Shown here piece by piece: positions 37,984 to 49,640 of a stretch of DNA of 64,000 nucleotides. Every line of letters starts with the position of its first letter. Position 1 is the stretch's first letter. Location of the stretch: assembly GCF_040939455.1 (NCBI RefSeq), contig NC_134115.1, positions 28,732,727 through 28,796,726 on the forward strand, read 5' to 3'. Both the position numbers and the translations under genes were made by a program. Below the pieces are notes generated by a model that saw only the letters and a list, made by a program, of their open reading frames with translations, made no database searches and had not been told where the DNA came from. This DNA comes from Microcebus murinus. Taxonomy: Eukaryota; Chordata; Mammalia; Primates; Cheirogaleidae.

Positions 37984-38310
37984 AGAAAATCAAATGTTGA
38001 ATGTGCTCCACACTGCCCATACCCTTTGCTTTCATTCCCTGGCTGCTCTCTTTTCTTTTTTCCAGGCGTGCTTCCACATCCCGGAAAAACTGGGTTCTTT
38101 TCCCTAGAGCCAAAAACACTGTGGAAAAGTTCCACACCTGAAAGGAAAGCTCTCTGCTTCCTCTCTCCCCCTCCCCTGACCCTTAACCCCATTTCCCTTG
38201 AGACTGTGACCATGAACTTACTCTGCCTCGGACAGGAAATCAGAGAAGCCACTTAAGCTGCCATGGAAACGAGTTACTTGTTTCATGTCTGATATTGATA
38301 ATGAAACTAC

Positions 38311-38603
38311 CTGTTCCAGGAAACTGGCACTGGTGATGGCTTCCTCCATGTGCTCCTCATCAGACTTCAAAACAGATTTAATGTTTTCTACAAGTTCATG
38401 GATGTCTGGGGTCATGCTGCAGGAAGATTGCTCCAGGAACCTCGCCACCAGCAGCTTGGTGTCTATGTAAGATCTGTAATCTATTAGCGACCGTGGTCTG
38501 CATCGTGAAGCTCTGGATCTCAAGCCTCTCCTCAAAGTCACCGCAGCCAGATCCAGTCTCCTTTCGGTCTGGGTCGCGGCTTCACAGCTGAGCACCGGGG
38601 CGG
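38311..38603 (-). CDS. ENTREP1: ENTREP1 exon, conserved cytoplasmic region
   Basis: This 293-base exon takes 2 bases to finish a split codon and ends in phase 0. The acceptor is TCTCTGCCCACAG and the donor CAG|gtagtt. It encodes APVLSCEAATQTERRLDLAA, an Arg-rich piece (RRGLRSRASRCRPRSLIDY) and an alpha-helical, acidic stretch MTPDIHELVENIKSVLKSDE followed by EHMEEAITSASFLEQ. This last part is the most family-like block of the C-terminal half of FAM189A2, as I recall the human protein. Cytoplasmic. Confidence 0.94.
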
Positions 38604-40907
38604 CTGTGGGCAGAGACAAAAACATGTTCCCACTGGTCAAGCTCCTCTGACCACACGCCTGTACCTGAAACAGCACAGACCACAAAAGTCAGCATGGAAA
38701 ATGTCTGACAAATGCCGGTAGCCATGCACATCTTGCTCCTCACCTTGCAGAAGGAAGGGGGGAGGAAAACTACGGCGCAAGCTAATTCCCTGAAGTGCAG
38801 TTCCAATAGGATATGGCCCCAAACATTTCATTGTGTCCCACAAAACACAACCCCCAAGGTCAAGACATATGACAGAGAACAGAATCCCAGAATGCAAACC
38901 AAATGGAGCAAGTTTCATGAGGCCTGGCAAATAATGCGTGGGCAGAGCAGAGCACACACGGCTGACCAATGAGAATGCTGGAATGTTCCAGGGGGGAGGA
39001 TGACGGAGCCACACAGAGAGGAAGGGGCTGAAGAGAGACAAGACTTGAGGGACGCGCGTGGCACCCTGTTCACTCTGACCGTACCTTCGTCCTACACCTC
39101 CTCACGGGCACCGTACCGACTCACATTACCGGCGCTCGCACCGTGGCTAGGAAGGAGGTGGGTCTATGGCTGGCTATTACAGAAAGAGAAATGTAGGTGC
39201 AGAAAAGGCGGGCATCATTCTGGACGCCAACACGGCCTGGGAAATCCACCGCAGGCTCCAATTCCCACAGCTACCTATGTCAGCAAGGGTGTGACGACCA
39301 GCAGAAGGCCACCGCGCTGTGAAGTGGGGAAGTGAAACCCACGTCTGGTCTCTGCGTGTCCGTAAGCCAGCCAGCCAGCCAGCAGCCCCCAGTGCACACA
39401 GCACGGGTGCCGTCAGTCTGCGGAGGCCTGCTGAACAGGAATTTAGACATTCGAGGAAAACGGGAAGCAGGGGTGGGAGAAAAGGTGGAGGGAGGGGAGC
39501 ACTCCTTTTCCTCTGCAGAAAGTCAGGCGTGGGAGCTTTAAACCATGGGGGCGAGAGGCTGTCCTCCCGGGCCGTCAGGTGCATGGCACAGAGAACAAGA
39601 GTCTTCCAGAAACACTCGCTGAAGACACTCGTGTGTGAGGACAGGGTCAGGGGTCGACACTCGTCCACGTGAAGGCAGCCTGGTACCTTCCTCAGTGGGG
39701 GGCGAAGGAGGGGGCTCCAACAGGTGAACGCGTGTCCTTGGCCCTGCAGGGCTGCAGAATGAGAAGGGCTTCCAGAAAGATCTCCCTAGGCTGTGTGGGA
39801 CGGCTAAGTTCCCATCGAGGCTGGAGTCCTCCACTTGCCGGGTAGGGTGCAGCAGACCCTCAGGGGAGGCGGGTCTCGGGACTGGCTCAGAGGCCAGGCT
39901 GCCCGGCCGCCGCGGGGGTCGTGGCGGCGCGCTCAGGCCCAGGCAGGAGGACTTCCTCCCCGCTCGGCAGCCGGCAGCCGCTGCTGAGACTAGGTCAGTG
40001 TTCTCTCTGGCTCCCACACGGTCAGTCCAGAGCTGTGGCAGACAACACAGGCTGTGAGGGGGACAGAACAGAGACCGGAAAGGCTCAAGACGGGACCTGG
40101 GAGAGAGCAGGGCGGGAGGACTGTCAAAGCCGAATCTGCACAGAGTTTCAGAAGAGCAGAGGCCAATTCTTAGACTAGTTCACAAAAGGAAGCCCGTGCT
40201 GGTGGAATTACAGAAGGTTTTCATTTTCTTCCTCTATTTCCTTTACTTTTTACAATTTTCTACAACGAAGAGATATTTGGAGATGTTCAGGCAGTCTCAG
40301 ACTCAGAAAAAGGTCTCCATGTTGTTATTTTAAAACGCGTAATAATTAAACATTTTTAATTGTTCAAGTAACATCTATACACAAACAAACTCAACAAAGA
40401 GAGGGAGAGAGGTGAAGGGTATGAACCTGTGTGTTTGACTCTATCTAAAGTTTTAAACAAGGTAAGATTTCAATAATCCATCTACTCATACACAGTAAAA
40501 AGACAACAAAACGTTAAATTACAGAAGATGGGGTAAAAAAAATTTACCCCCCTTTGACATTTTCCTTAAGGAGAATGTATATTCCCACCAGACTGTAGCA
40601 TCTAGGAGTCAGAACTAGGTGTGCATAATTTTCCTCATGTAGCACCTAGCACGGTATGTCATGGGAACCAAGTGCTTTGGGTGACGACTTAAAAAAAAAA
40701 AAAACACTCTACCATCCTTAAAAGGTGTTGCAGATGTATATTCCCAGCGTGCGTGTGGAATATTTTACTTTCCCAAGACCTCTTAACCTCCATCAAGTTA
40801 CCGCTTGAACTGCAGGGCCTTGGGCTTGCCGGAGCCACCTGCTTTCGCCTGACACCTTTAGGCAAATAAGCACAGTGCTCTGCAAAGAGCTCGGGGAATA
40901 ACATCAC
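38604..40907 (-). other. ENTREP1: ENTREP1 intron with a CpG-rich patch
   Basis: The intron runs from donor GAG|gtgatg (40907) to the acceptor at 38604. No repeat was recognised. At about 39830-39990 it has a CpG-rich patch (CCGGCCGCCGCGGGGGTCGT). A 159-codon - strand frame (39538-40017) starts on GTG and lacks a plausible splice link. An A run lies at about 40691-40704. Confidence 0.75.
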
Positions 40908-41060
40908 CTCTGTCCTCGGAATGATGGAGCACAGGGTCGCTCTTTGATCTTGTCCTCAGGGCCGGGAGGGCTCTCCGGCTTCTCACCGGCTGCGCCAGGC
41001 TTGAGCTGGGCGTTGAAATGGATGTGCTTTCTTCTCCAGGTGTGTTAGGAATGTCCCCAC
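40908..41060 (-). CDS. ENTREP1: ENTREP1 exon, Ser/Thr-rich linker
   Basis: This 153-base exon (2 + 150 + 1) has a T-run acceptor ending TTTTTATCAG and donor GAG|gtgatg. It encodes GDIPNTPGEESTSISTPSSS, then LAQPVRSRRALPALRTRSKS and DPVLHHSEDR. The RTRSKSDP motif resembles a basophilic-kinase / 14-3-3 type phosphosite (inference). The acceptor lies right beside a 17-base T run and a (CT)n stretch. Confidence 0.93.
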
Positions 41061-42430
41061 CTGATAAAAAAAAAAAAAAAAAAGAGAGAGAGAGAGAGGA
41101 GAAACATAAATTATTTCACCAGCTGCAGTCTTCAAAATGTTGGGCAGGAAACACCTGTGAGCCCAAACCTGCCGGGGCAAGGGTACTAAAGTTGATAACA
41201 TTTATTTAGGCTGCAGGCCCAGTACGTTTTCATTTCCCAGCACTGTGGGAAAATCTGCCTCTCCAAACCAGCCCTCCATACCTAGAAAAAACAAACAACA
41301 ACAACAAAAAATTTAAATGCTAGAGCAAAATAAGCCATGCCAAAATGTCAGTTTTTCCTAAAGGTGCTTCCAATCTTATCCACTGAATCATCTTGGTGCA
41401 ATACGGAAAAACTCCCAGGCATTTCAGAGTTTCTGATCATTCAGGATGAGCTTGCTTCTGCTGAAGGTAATACCTGCCCAGGTGGGGTGGCCACTATGTA
41501 GACTGCAGGCCAAATGCTGGCAGAGGACTTATCTGCACAACCCAGACTGCATGCCAGGCTGAGAACTCCCGGAAAGCTGAGTTAAAGAGCCACTAAATGG
41601 ATCAGTAGAATCACTCTGGAACTGAATGACTTATGCTCAGGAAAATAAAATCATCATTTGTGAGCCCTAGTTGTGGTTTGGGAAACTGTTTTTAAAAGTG
41701 GAAAAGATATTTAGAAGAACAGAACGCTGTGTCATAATTCTACTGAAGATGGAACGTGAACAGAATGGAAAGCCATTCCAAATGGTACTGATGAAGAATC
41801 TCCTCCATCTAAAATTGCTGATGGATCCATTATTTATTACCATTTGCGATTATGCCCTGATGGACAATTCTCAGAGCCATTTAAAACCTTCCCAAAGAGA
41901 GAAAGCCATAACCATCCTCCCTTAAATTGCAAGGATAAATGTAAACTGACTCTAGCATTTCACGTGGGACTGACAATGAGAATCTACCAGATGCTCAGGC
42001 AGCATGAACCAGGCCCCAAGTTATAAATGACACAGCACAATCTTACAGCAAACCACCCTGCAGTAAATGAAACTCTTTTTTCCCTGAAAAAGAGTCCATC
42101 TAACTTTAACAGGAGAAAGAAAATCGTAGCTCGGAAAACACAGGAATGCCAAATTAAACTCTGTAATCTATTTCATGGGTTCCTGAGAACAGTCTGGTTA
42201 TTCATAAAAGATGGTAAGGATATCTTTTTTTTTTTTCCTGTTCACATATTATCTCCCACTGATAAGCCCCAATATTTGACAGTATTTTTGCACCTGGAAA
42301 AAAGGCTGTAGCTTCAATGTTTTGCTCCAAGAATATCTTACCTCCAACACAACACCAGACAGATCATTACTCCATCATGTTTTTTAATCAACCGAACCAT
42401 GACACTGGGCAGCAATAACGTATCTATTAC
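41061..42430 (-). other. ENTREP1: ENTREP1 intron
   Basis: 1370 bases. Near its 3' end on the - strand it has (CT)n and a T run (41070-41098). The rest is unique, moderately A/T-rich sequence with no recognised repeats. Confidence 0.8.
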
Positions 42431-42509
42431 CTTGAACCACTTGTGTGCAAACTGGTTCCAATGGGCTGGTAGCAGCTTCTGACCCTTCTGGCATTTGGAA
42501 CGGAGATCC
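42431..42509 (-). CDS. ENTREP1: ENTREP1 short exon
   Basis: 79 bases, starting in phase 0 and leaving 1 base over. The acceptor is TTCTTCCTGTGATGCAG and the donor CAAG|gtaata. It encodes GSPFQMPEGSEAATSPLEPV and CTQVVQ. The exon is too short to show as a long open frame; it was found by splice signals and by resemblance to FAM189A2 between the PPPPY exon and the Ser/Thr-rich exon. The phase fits both neighbours. Confidence 0.92.
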
Positions 42510-42660
42510 CTGCATCACAGGAAGAAAGAGGGTTGGTTTTGCGGATGTTCGGCTGAGCCCTCATCGGACCCCAGCGGACTCCCTAAAAAGACGGGCAGGA
42601 CACAGTGTCCCCACTGCTCTCTGGGAGGCGTGCTGTGCTCCCTACTTGCAGTCTCCATAC
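42510..42660 (-). other. ENTREP1: ENTREP1 short intron, 151 bases
   Basis: The donor is GCAG|gtatgg at 42660. The acceptor is at 42510. This is an unusually short intron compared with the others of the gene. Confidence 0.85.
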
Positions 42661-42790
42661 CTGCTCCTGGTGCATCTGGCTCACCACGGCTTCGTACGGA
42701 GGCGGGGGGTCCAGGGGACAGAACACTTCCACGCCTTTGATGCGCGCTCCGTAGATATGCGGCAGTGGGATGACATCAGGACCGACCATC
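42661..42790 (-). CDS. ENTREP1: ENTREP1 exon with the second PPxY motif
   Basis: 130 bases: one base completes an Arg codon, then 43 codons to phase 0. The acceptor is GTGCTTTTTCCTAG and the donor CAG|gtatgg. It encodes MVGPDVIPLPHIYGARIKGV, then EVFCPLDPPPPYEAVVSQMH and QEQ. PPPPY is a PPxY ligand for the WW domains of NEDD4-family ubiquitin ligases. ENTREP1 is reported to bind and activate ITCH through such motifs. Cytoplasmic side. Confidence 0.95.
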
Positions 42791-43019
42791 CTAGGAAAAA
42801 GCACCTGGGCATCAGGGAGCATGTTCTACGGACTGGCCAGATGACCGTAGCGGCTCTGGCCTATGCTAGACTGTGGGGAAAACCACTCATCCCCTGTACC
42901 ACGGCCTCCCGGGCCAGGGGAGGAGAATAGCATAAGCTGCTCTCCGACAAAGTTCCTTAGGCAAGTGACAGCAGTGTAAAACACAACCCCATCGATCCTT
43001 TGAAACCCACCTGTCAAAA

Positions 43020-43260
43020 GGCAAATAAGAATCCATAGAGACCGAGAGCAGATGAGTGGTTGCCAGGGGCTGTGGGGAGGAGGGGACAGGGAGTGGCTGT
43101 TGAATGGATAGGGGATCTCCTTGGAAGTTATGAAAATGCTTTGGAACTAGATAAAGGTGATGGTCGCCCAGCTTTGTGGATGGGCTAAATACCACTGAAC
43201 ACTTTAAAACGGTTAATTCCATGTTACATGAATTTTGCCTCAATTTTAAAAAACAACTAA
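43020..43260 (+). repeat. L1M 3' UTR fragment
   Basis: GAGCAGATGAGTGGTTGCCA, GGGGCTGTGGGGAGGAGGGG, CTAGATAAAGGTGATGGTCG and ACTTTAAAACGGTTAATTCC follow old L1 3' ends in sense orientation. Confidence 0.8.
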
Positions 43261-43356
43261 GGACTCAGAAAAACTCAATTATTTCTTACATGAGTACACG
43301 ACAAAAAGTTCTTACCTGGGTTTCCCTAATGTCCGATTCATGACAGAAACTCACTA

Positions 43357-43684
43357 CAGGCTGAGCATCCCTAATCTGAAAAATCCTAAATCCAAAATCC
43401 AGAACTTTTTGAATGCCGATATGATGCCAAAAGTAGAACATTCCACACCTGACCTTACCTGACAGGTGTTTCATGCACAAATTATTTAAAATAATACAGA
43501 AAATCACCCTTAGGCTATGTGTATAAGATGTACACACAGTATCAATCAAATTGTTATTTGGACTTGTGTCCCATCCCCAGGACAGTGCATGATGTCTATG
43601 CAACTATTCCAAAATCTGAAAAAATCTGAAATCTAAAAACACTTCTGTGGTCCCAAGCATTTCGGATAACGGATACTCAATCTG
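43357..43684. mobile_element. Tigger-like (pogo/Tc1-mariner) MITE, 328 bp
   Basis: The left end CAGGCTGAGCATCCCTAATC and the right end read in reverse (CAGATTGAGTATCCGTTATC) are terminal inverted repeats. TA stands at both borders (43355-43356 and 43685-43686), the target duplication of this superfamily. Inner ATCTGAAAAAATCTGAAATC and TGGTCCCAAGCATTTCGGAT are typical of the family as I recall it. No transposase remains. Confidence 0.85.
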
Positions 43685-44054
43685 TATTTGTTGAAAGAAT
43701 ATTTGAAAGGAGGAATTAATTTAAAACAGAGAGTGAGCAATATCCTAGCTCAGAGACACAGCAGCATGCGGTGGGAGTGACCTCTCCTAAAGCCGGCCAT
43801 GCAACACACACTGATTGAAAGCTTGCTCCACGCCATGCACTATGTGAGGTGCTAGGGACTTGACAGATTTTTTCTAAACAGGGCTATATGAAGGGTAATG
43901 CCAGGAGGGAAAGAAAAGGAAGGCTCACTTTCTGTTTTCTCCTAACCTTGATTTGGTAAACTCAGCCAAGTTGGCAAAAGGATTTGCATTGATGTGTAAT
44001 ACAAACACCACCACCATCACCAACAAAGCTATTAACAAAGTCAAGATTTCAGAG

Positions 44055-44122
44055 GGAGGCAAGGGCAATATATGTAACCTTAACAACATCTGTACCCCCA
44101 TAATATGACGAAATAAAAAAAA
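44055..44122 (+). mobile_element. Very short L1 3' end, strepsirrhine type
   Basis: A 68-base insertion: GGAGGCAAGGGCAATATATG, TAACCTTAACAACATCTGTA, CCCCCATAATATGACGAAAT, then an A tail. Perfect 12 bp duplications AAGATTTCAGAG flank it at 44043-44054 and 44123-44134. The same consensus ends the insertion at 53567, so both are read as 5'-truncated copies of one L1 3' terminus. Confidence 0.82.
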
Positions 44123-44559
44123 AAGATTTCAGAGTACACAAGACAGGTTTAAAGGGTCTCACATTTCGCTGAAACAAACAATGTGGATGTAGAGAAGCTG
44201 AACTTCAGGAGACAAATCTACTCCGTGTCCCGCTAACGTAATTAAAATGGTGGCTGCTGTTCTCGACTTGATTCTCCTCTGAATTTCTTTCCTTTCCCCA
44301 ACCCTGCTGGCTTTCACTATGTCCACTCTGTTCTTTCTCATTCTCCTCTCGTCTTACTTTTCACCTCCCCCTCCTTTAAGAGGAGATAGTTTAGGACTGA
44401 AAAATTCTTTCGTGATTAAATATTTACATTGGCTATATTTACCAATGAAAGTGTTATAGCCCCATATGGTTACTAAATTACAGGCTTTCTTTCCCAACTG
44501 CCTTCCTTCACCCAAATAAAGTTAGATGTGTTTTCCTCTCAAGGGCTTCTTAGATAACT

Positions 44560-44579
44560 GGTTGGTTGGTTGGTTGGTT
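44560..44579. repeat. (GGTT)n simple repeat
   Basis: Five tandem GGTT units, followed by a TTTG/TTTTG-rich stretch. Confidence 0.9.
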
Positions 44580-46109
44580 TGATTTTGTTTTGCCCTGTGG
44601 GTCAGGGACCCTCAGTAGCAGAATAAAAAAAGGAAAACAAAATCCCCCACAAGATTTCTGGCCAATGTTCATAGAAAGTTCTACAAAAGAGAATCCAGAT
44701 AATGAAGAAACTAAATTTTAAAATAATTACAAAATACATAAAAAGCCAGAAAGCCTGTATTTGGGCTATAGAGTAGGAGAGAATGAAAAAAAATAAATAA
44801 ATAACAGCAAAAGTTTACCTGCTCTTGAAATACAAAAGACAATAAAAGCCCTAAAAGGAATGGACGAAAAGACACGCTCTGGGGCCAGCTACATGCAGGG
44901 GAATGCTTTTGGGGGAGGGCTGTTGTGTGATCTTACAGTTGTTTCATTTTATTCCTTGTGCTCATTTATAAGATGGGATTGGTGGAAGAAAAAAGTAGAA
45001 AAAGACGTGATGTTCTTCCTTCCTATCAACAAAACTTCTAGAATTCTGGGATCTAGAAGAAGGAGATTTCTCTGCAGCTTAAAGAAAAGATGAGAAAGCT
45101 CTCCTGCTTTCCCCTTTATAGTTGTTCGTAAACTAGACTCATTCCCTGCTTGACCTGAAAGGGAAGCGAGAAAGAAGGTTGCGCACTGACACCGAAGTGG
45201 AGACGTTTTCAGGCTCAGCAGTGTGACATGCCAAGCGTCCAGTCTGAAGGGAGGCACCAGCATAAAAGGGTCCCTCTGTCAGGGGGCAGAGAGGAGGTCC
45301 TGGCAAAGTTATCATGCAAAAGGTATTCTCCCTTTAGAACAGGACAAGCCGAGGGGCTCCACTCCAGCCCTCCTATCTAAGCAAAGCACCGTAAGAATTG
45401 TAAATACTGGATGACTCTGAGAAGCCAGACCCTTCCTGGACCTAACTGAATGAAGACTCTTTCTGGCCGATGAACGGTACAATTTGTTTTAAGCAACGAG
45501 ACCTATAGACTCCTTTTGTCCTCTCTGGAGGGCCAGTCTTCAATCTTTAATTAACATAAGCCCCATGAGTCATTTTTCTAGTGCTTACAAACCTTTGACT
45601 TTTCCTTCTCAACCACTGACACGTGCATGTCTTCACTGCAGTGTCCCCTGCCTGGACAGTTGATGTCCCCAGCTTTGTTTGCCTGTGTGTTTGTGAGCTC
45701 TGATGGTCTCTGCTTCACATTCCCAACGCAGTGGTGGGGCGCGTGTGCACAGAGGGGAGGGCTCGCTGAAGACCAAGATGTCAGGGGAACGGGCTCCACT
45801 TAAGATCCTAAAATACTGCAGAATTTCTCAAAGAAAAACAACTGGGGGGGGGGGGGAGAAAGAGCTTACTATATCTAACTTCACCACACAATAAACAGCT
45901 TCTATGGCGATTATTATAATGACCATAAAAGCCCCATTTTGATGGAAGATGCTGCTAGAGTTTGACAAAAAAAAGGAAAGTTTCTTTCCTATGAAGCAAC
46001 TTCTTGTTTTTACCCCTTTTGGGTAAATAAGGGTCCATGAGGCAAACGGGTCTGCTATAGACTGGCAGGTTGGTTTTGGGTTTTATTTTTTCCCCCTGAT
46101 CTCTTATGA

Positions 46110-46290
46110 CTCACAGCCCTATCGACAGAGTAGAATTGCCTTGGGAAGTTCCAAAACTCTCACTGGCCCAGGCCTCACCTCTAGAAATTCTGCTCTAATT
46201 GCCTGTGGTGGGGCCCAGGAATCCGTCTGCTTTCAGTGTTCCTGGGGGATTCTCATGCACGGCCAGGGCTGAGCACCACTGCTACAGGAA
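46110..46290 (+). mobile_element. MER5-like hAT-Charlie remnant
   Basis: CCTCTAGAAATTCTGCTCTA, GTGGGGCCCAGGAATCCGTC and GGGGATTCTCATGCACGGCC follow the MER5A middle and right parts. Ends are approximate. Confidence 0.6.
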
Positions 46291-46499
46291 ATGGATCGTG
46301 GTGGCCAAAATGAAAACCCTGTTCTATTTGGGAAAGTTGGTCCAATTTTTATTAAGAAAGAGGGTCTTTAGAAAACTGCTGCCTGATAAGACAGAGGCAA
46401 GCCTGAGAACTAAGTGTTTCTTAAAGAGTAGGACACATACCAAGAACACTTTAAACCGTGCAACTCACGATGGGAGAGCACGGTCCAAGCTTTTATTTT

Positions 46500-46600
46500 T
46501 AGAAAGCTTCTCACGTCCCTCATCTCATAACAATGCTCCCAGCAGCCATGTTGCGACACAGGTGAATGAGGAAACCGAGGCTCAGAAACAGTAAGACACC
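46500..46600 (-). repeat. MIR SINE fragment
   Basis: CATCTCATAACAATGCTCCC and GGTGAATGAGGAAACCGAGG followed by CTCAGAAACAGTAAG match the reverse of the MIR 3' half. Confidence 0.6.
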
Positions 46601-48779
46601 CGGCCAGGGGCACCCTTCTTCTCTGCAGAGACTCCAGAGCCTGGGCTTTTTCAAGTCCATCCTCAAAGGCTCCAGAAAACCTTCCCTGGCGCATGCTGAT
46701 GAGCACGGAAGCCGAGAGGAAATCCAAACAGATCATGCGAAACACGCTCTGCCTTCAGTGCTACCAACAGACCTTAAAAACGTATCCCAGGGTAATGCTG
46801 CAACAAATATGCCTTTGACCAGAGAACAGTCCTCCTCTGCCTGCTAGAGAGCTGCTCCTGTTACTGGGTTGCTGCCTGTGGAGTGGGGAGAGGGGCCCCT
46901 CCCTCCCCTCCACCCCAGGAACCCCCCCCCAATTTAGGTTTCGAGTTCTTTAGGACAGGGAAGTGTTCTCCGCTTTAAGAAATGCCCCCAACAGCCTCGC
47001 TCCCACTCCTTCAGTCTTCAGTTTTCTTTAACAGGCAACATCCCCAGAGTCAAAACCAGATCCACATTCATGAAGCAGGTGGGAGGCTGTCTCCCCTGGT
47101 TTCTGGCTCAAGCCACTTTCTAAGAATGCGCGACACCCCGGCGGAGTGGAGCCCCTTGGTATACGTACAAAGCAATTCACAAAGTAGCTAACCCATTTTT
47201 GGACAGGAGCCTTGACTGCAGTTGGGTTTCTGTTTATAACAGTAACTTGAGACGCTTTTTCTCAAGGAGATACCAATGCACCAAGTGGTTGTATTTATAG
47301 CAGTTAAATAAATAAACCTCTCCTGAGAGGTCGAAATACCTTACAGGAAATGGGGAGGCTCTATGGTGTGAAACCATATTAACATAACTGGTTGTGGAAA
47401 TATTAAAAAAAAAAAATGGTAAATATTCTTGCCTGCCTGCTCACAAGAAAGAAAATGACCAATTGGTGTTAAGCAACTAGTGTATATAAAGTTGATTTTT
47501 GCCACGAATATATTAAAGTCATCCAGATTTTAAAATGTCTTTGATAGAATATGTATCTAAATGTGAATAACTTTAGCCCTTTTAAAAAGGAAAGTAGGCT
47601 GCACTCTGGTATTTGTAGACTTTCAGAAAACGAAGGTGTTTTTGCCCATTGGTGGTATGTTCTAGGGCTCCAGGCATATATTTTAGACTGGGCAGCATCT
47701 TCTTTCTCTCTTCTTTCATGGCTTTAACCCTCCCTCCTTCCACCTTCCTCCTGCAAAGTTCTGAAGTTACCAAGCCCTTGATGAGAAGCTTGTCTTCTTC
47801 CAACCTGGATTTGGCCGGAGGCTGTCTTGGAACTCAAGGGCACAAATCCAAGGAAGCACCCAGGTCCCCAGAGAGCACAAATACCCACGCTGATAAGCAT
47901 TTTTATGGTGCAGCGAGGAAGGGAAAGGAAAGAAGGGAAAGGAAGGTCAGGGAGTCTACAGGACGTGCAGCTGGACAGCACGACTCCCAAACCCGCATGA
48001 GTCACTTTCCCTTTCTGCCACTGCAGGAAATTAAATCTGTCTGTCGCCTCCTCCTAGGTCAGCCAAGCGTCCATCCACAACCTCAGAGAGCCAAGGGATT
48101 CTTCTCATCAGAGAGGGCATTTCTCTTGCCAATCACGAAATAACACTTTCACCATCGTCCGACGTGCCTTCTACGGACATCCTGAGACGGGGCTAAGGTC
48201 TTAGCAAGTGTGCCCTGTGGTCCACAGAGAGCACCTGCTTTCTTGCTCTGTCTCTTCAGCCTCTGTAGTTCTTGGCTCATTCCCTGAAAGTCTAGGGAAG
48301 CCACCCTGGCCTATGAAGCTTCGAAATTCCAGCGGGGCACTCCCTGAACAACAGAGAGGCTCAGCTGTCCCACAGGCCTGCCCGAGACGTCTGTCCACCC
48401 AGCTGACACGCCCACTGGCATAGCGGCCATCTCCGCCTCTGCCTCCCCAGGTGAGGAGGGTCTGGGGTGGGGCTCAGGTATGTCTCTGGGGGACACGTCA
48501 GGAAGGTAACCCAATGAAAAGAACACCTGGGTGGTAGCTTGCACTGGTGACCTATGTCAAAGTCACACAGGGCTGCCATGAACATCGGAAAATGGTTTTC
48601 TAAAACCCCCAAGCCTAGCACCAAATTTACTTGACAAATCTCTACATGTAGTACAAGGATAAAAAAAAAAAAAAAATAGAAATTTCTGGCCCTCTGAATT
48701 ATTAGGCTAAAGACACTAGTTTTTCTGTGGAATTCAAAGATTTTCTTTTGGAAAATTAAATATAGGCTTGCTTACCCTT

Positions 48780-49050
48780 TAAACTCAGCTTAAGGTCACT
48801 TCTTCTAGGAAACCATCCCTGGCTGGCTGACCCACCTCACTACTCTGGGTTAGGTGGACTTTGTGCATCCAAAGTCTCTCTTTTGAGTGCTATACTGTGA
48901 TCCTTCCAACGCTCATTTTAATGACCTTCACTATGAGTTCCTTAATTGCAGAAGAGGAAGCAGATCTAAGTCATTCTGCATTTCGATAACCCAGCACAGC
49001 CACTAGCAAGCAGCAGAGGATTGATCATATGTTCGTTGAATGAATAAATG
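48780..49050 (+). repeat. L2 LINE 3' end
   Basis: AGGTCACTTCTTCTAGGAAA with CCATCCCTGGCTGGCTGACC at the left, and GTTCGTTGAATGAATAAATG at the right, fit an L2 3' end in sense orientation. Confidence 0.7.
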
Positions 49051-49640
49051 GAGTCATTCTTTTGAAAGGTTCAATTCTAGAAGCCGCTAACAATTAGATG
49101 AACGCATGCAGCATTTCAGTCTTTAATACAAATAACAATTTTTGAGATTAAGGAAAGTCAAAATTTTGAGCCAGAATTTGAAAAGGAGAATAAGCATGGT
49201 ATCTATTTTTTCCAGACCAGGGAGATACAATTAATAATTCATCTTTTTTTAATGGGTGGGAAGAATGTCATGATTGTAAGGGACCTGCTGATGGTGTTAT
49301 AATGAAACATCGATTTGGCATAACTGGGAGTGTTTCCAGGGCAACCGTGACTCTCAATCATGTCAAATTACAGCCGTTATCTCCCTGGGTGTCAGTTTTC
49401 CCTAGAAAGCTAATTGAAATTGAAAACGTATATCTTTAGGTCAAAGTCTGACTTTTCTTTGGATTCATCTGGTTTATCAGACAAAAAGGGAGACCAAGAG
49501 AACAGAAAACCCTGAAAAACAACATAATCTGTCTACATTTCAAAGAAAAGTCAGAGCCATGCAATGATTTCTGGAGACCGCCCAGTCTCTAAAACCCAGA
49601 GCACCCCACCGAGACTGCGGGGGGAACGCAGGAACGATAC

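Larger units (their letters stand above)
35302..38310 (-). other. ENTREP1: ENTREP1 last intron
   Basis: The intron runs from donor CAG|gtagtt (38310) to the acceptor at 35302. It contains a MER5-like remnant near 35630-35795, one SINE (37651-37983) and otherwise A/T-rich unique sequence (35800-37600) without recognised features. Confidence 0.85.
42791..49640 (-). other. ENTREP1: ENTREP1 intron of about 6.9 kb
   Basis: The intron runs from donor GCAG|gtatcg (49640) to the acceptor at 42791. It contains an L1M 3' end (about 43020-43260), a Tigger-like MITE (43357-43684), a 68 bp L1 3' end (44055-44122), a (GGTT)n run (44560-44579), a 13-base G run (45844-45856), a MER5 piece (about 46110-46290), a reverse MIR-like piece (about 46500-46600) and an L2 end (about 48780-49050). 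Nothing was recognised at 44135-45840, 46800-48700 or 49050-49640. Confidence 0.8.

Noticed and set aside
39538..40017. 159-codon - strand open frame in an ENTREP1 intron
   Set aside because: It begins on GTG, the exon chain of ENTREP1 is complete in frame without it, and no good splice pair was seen.
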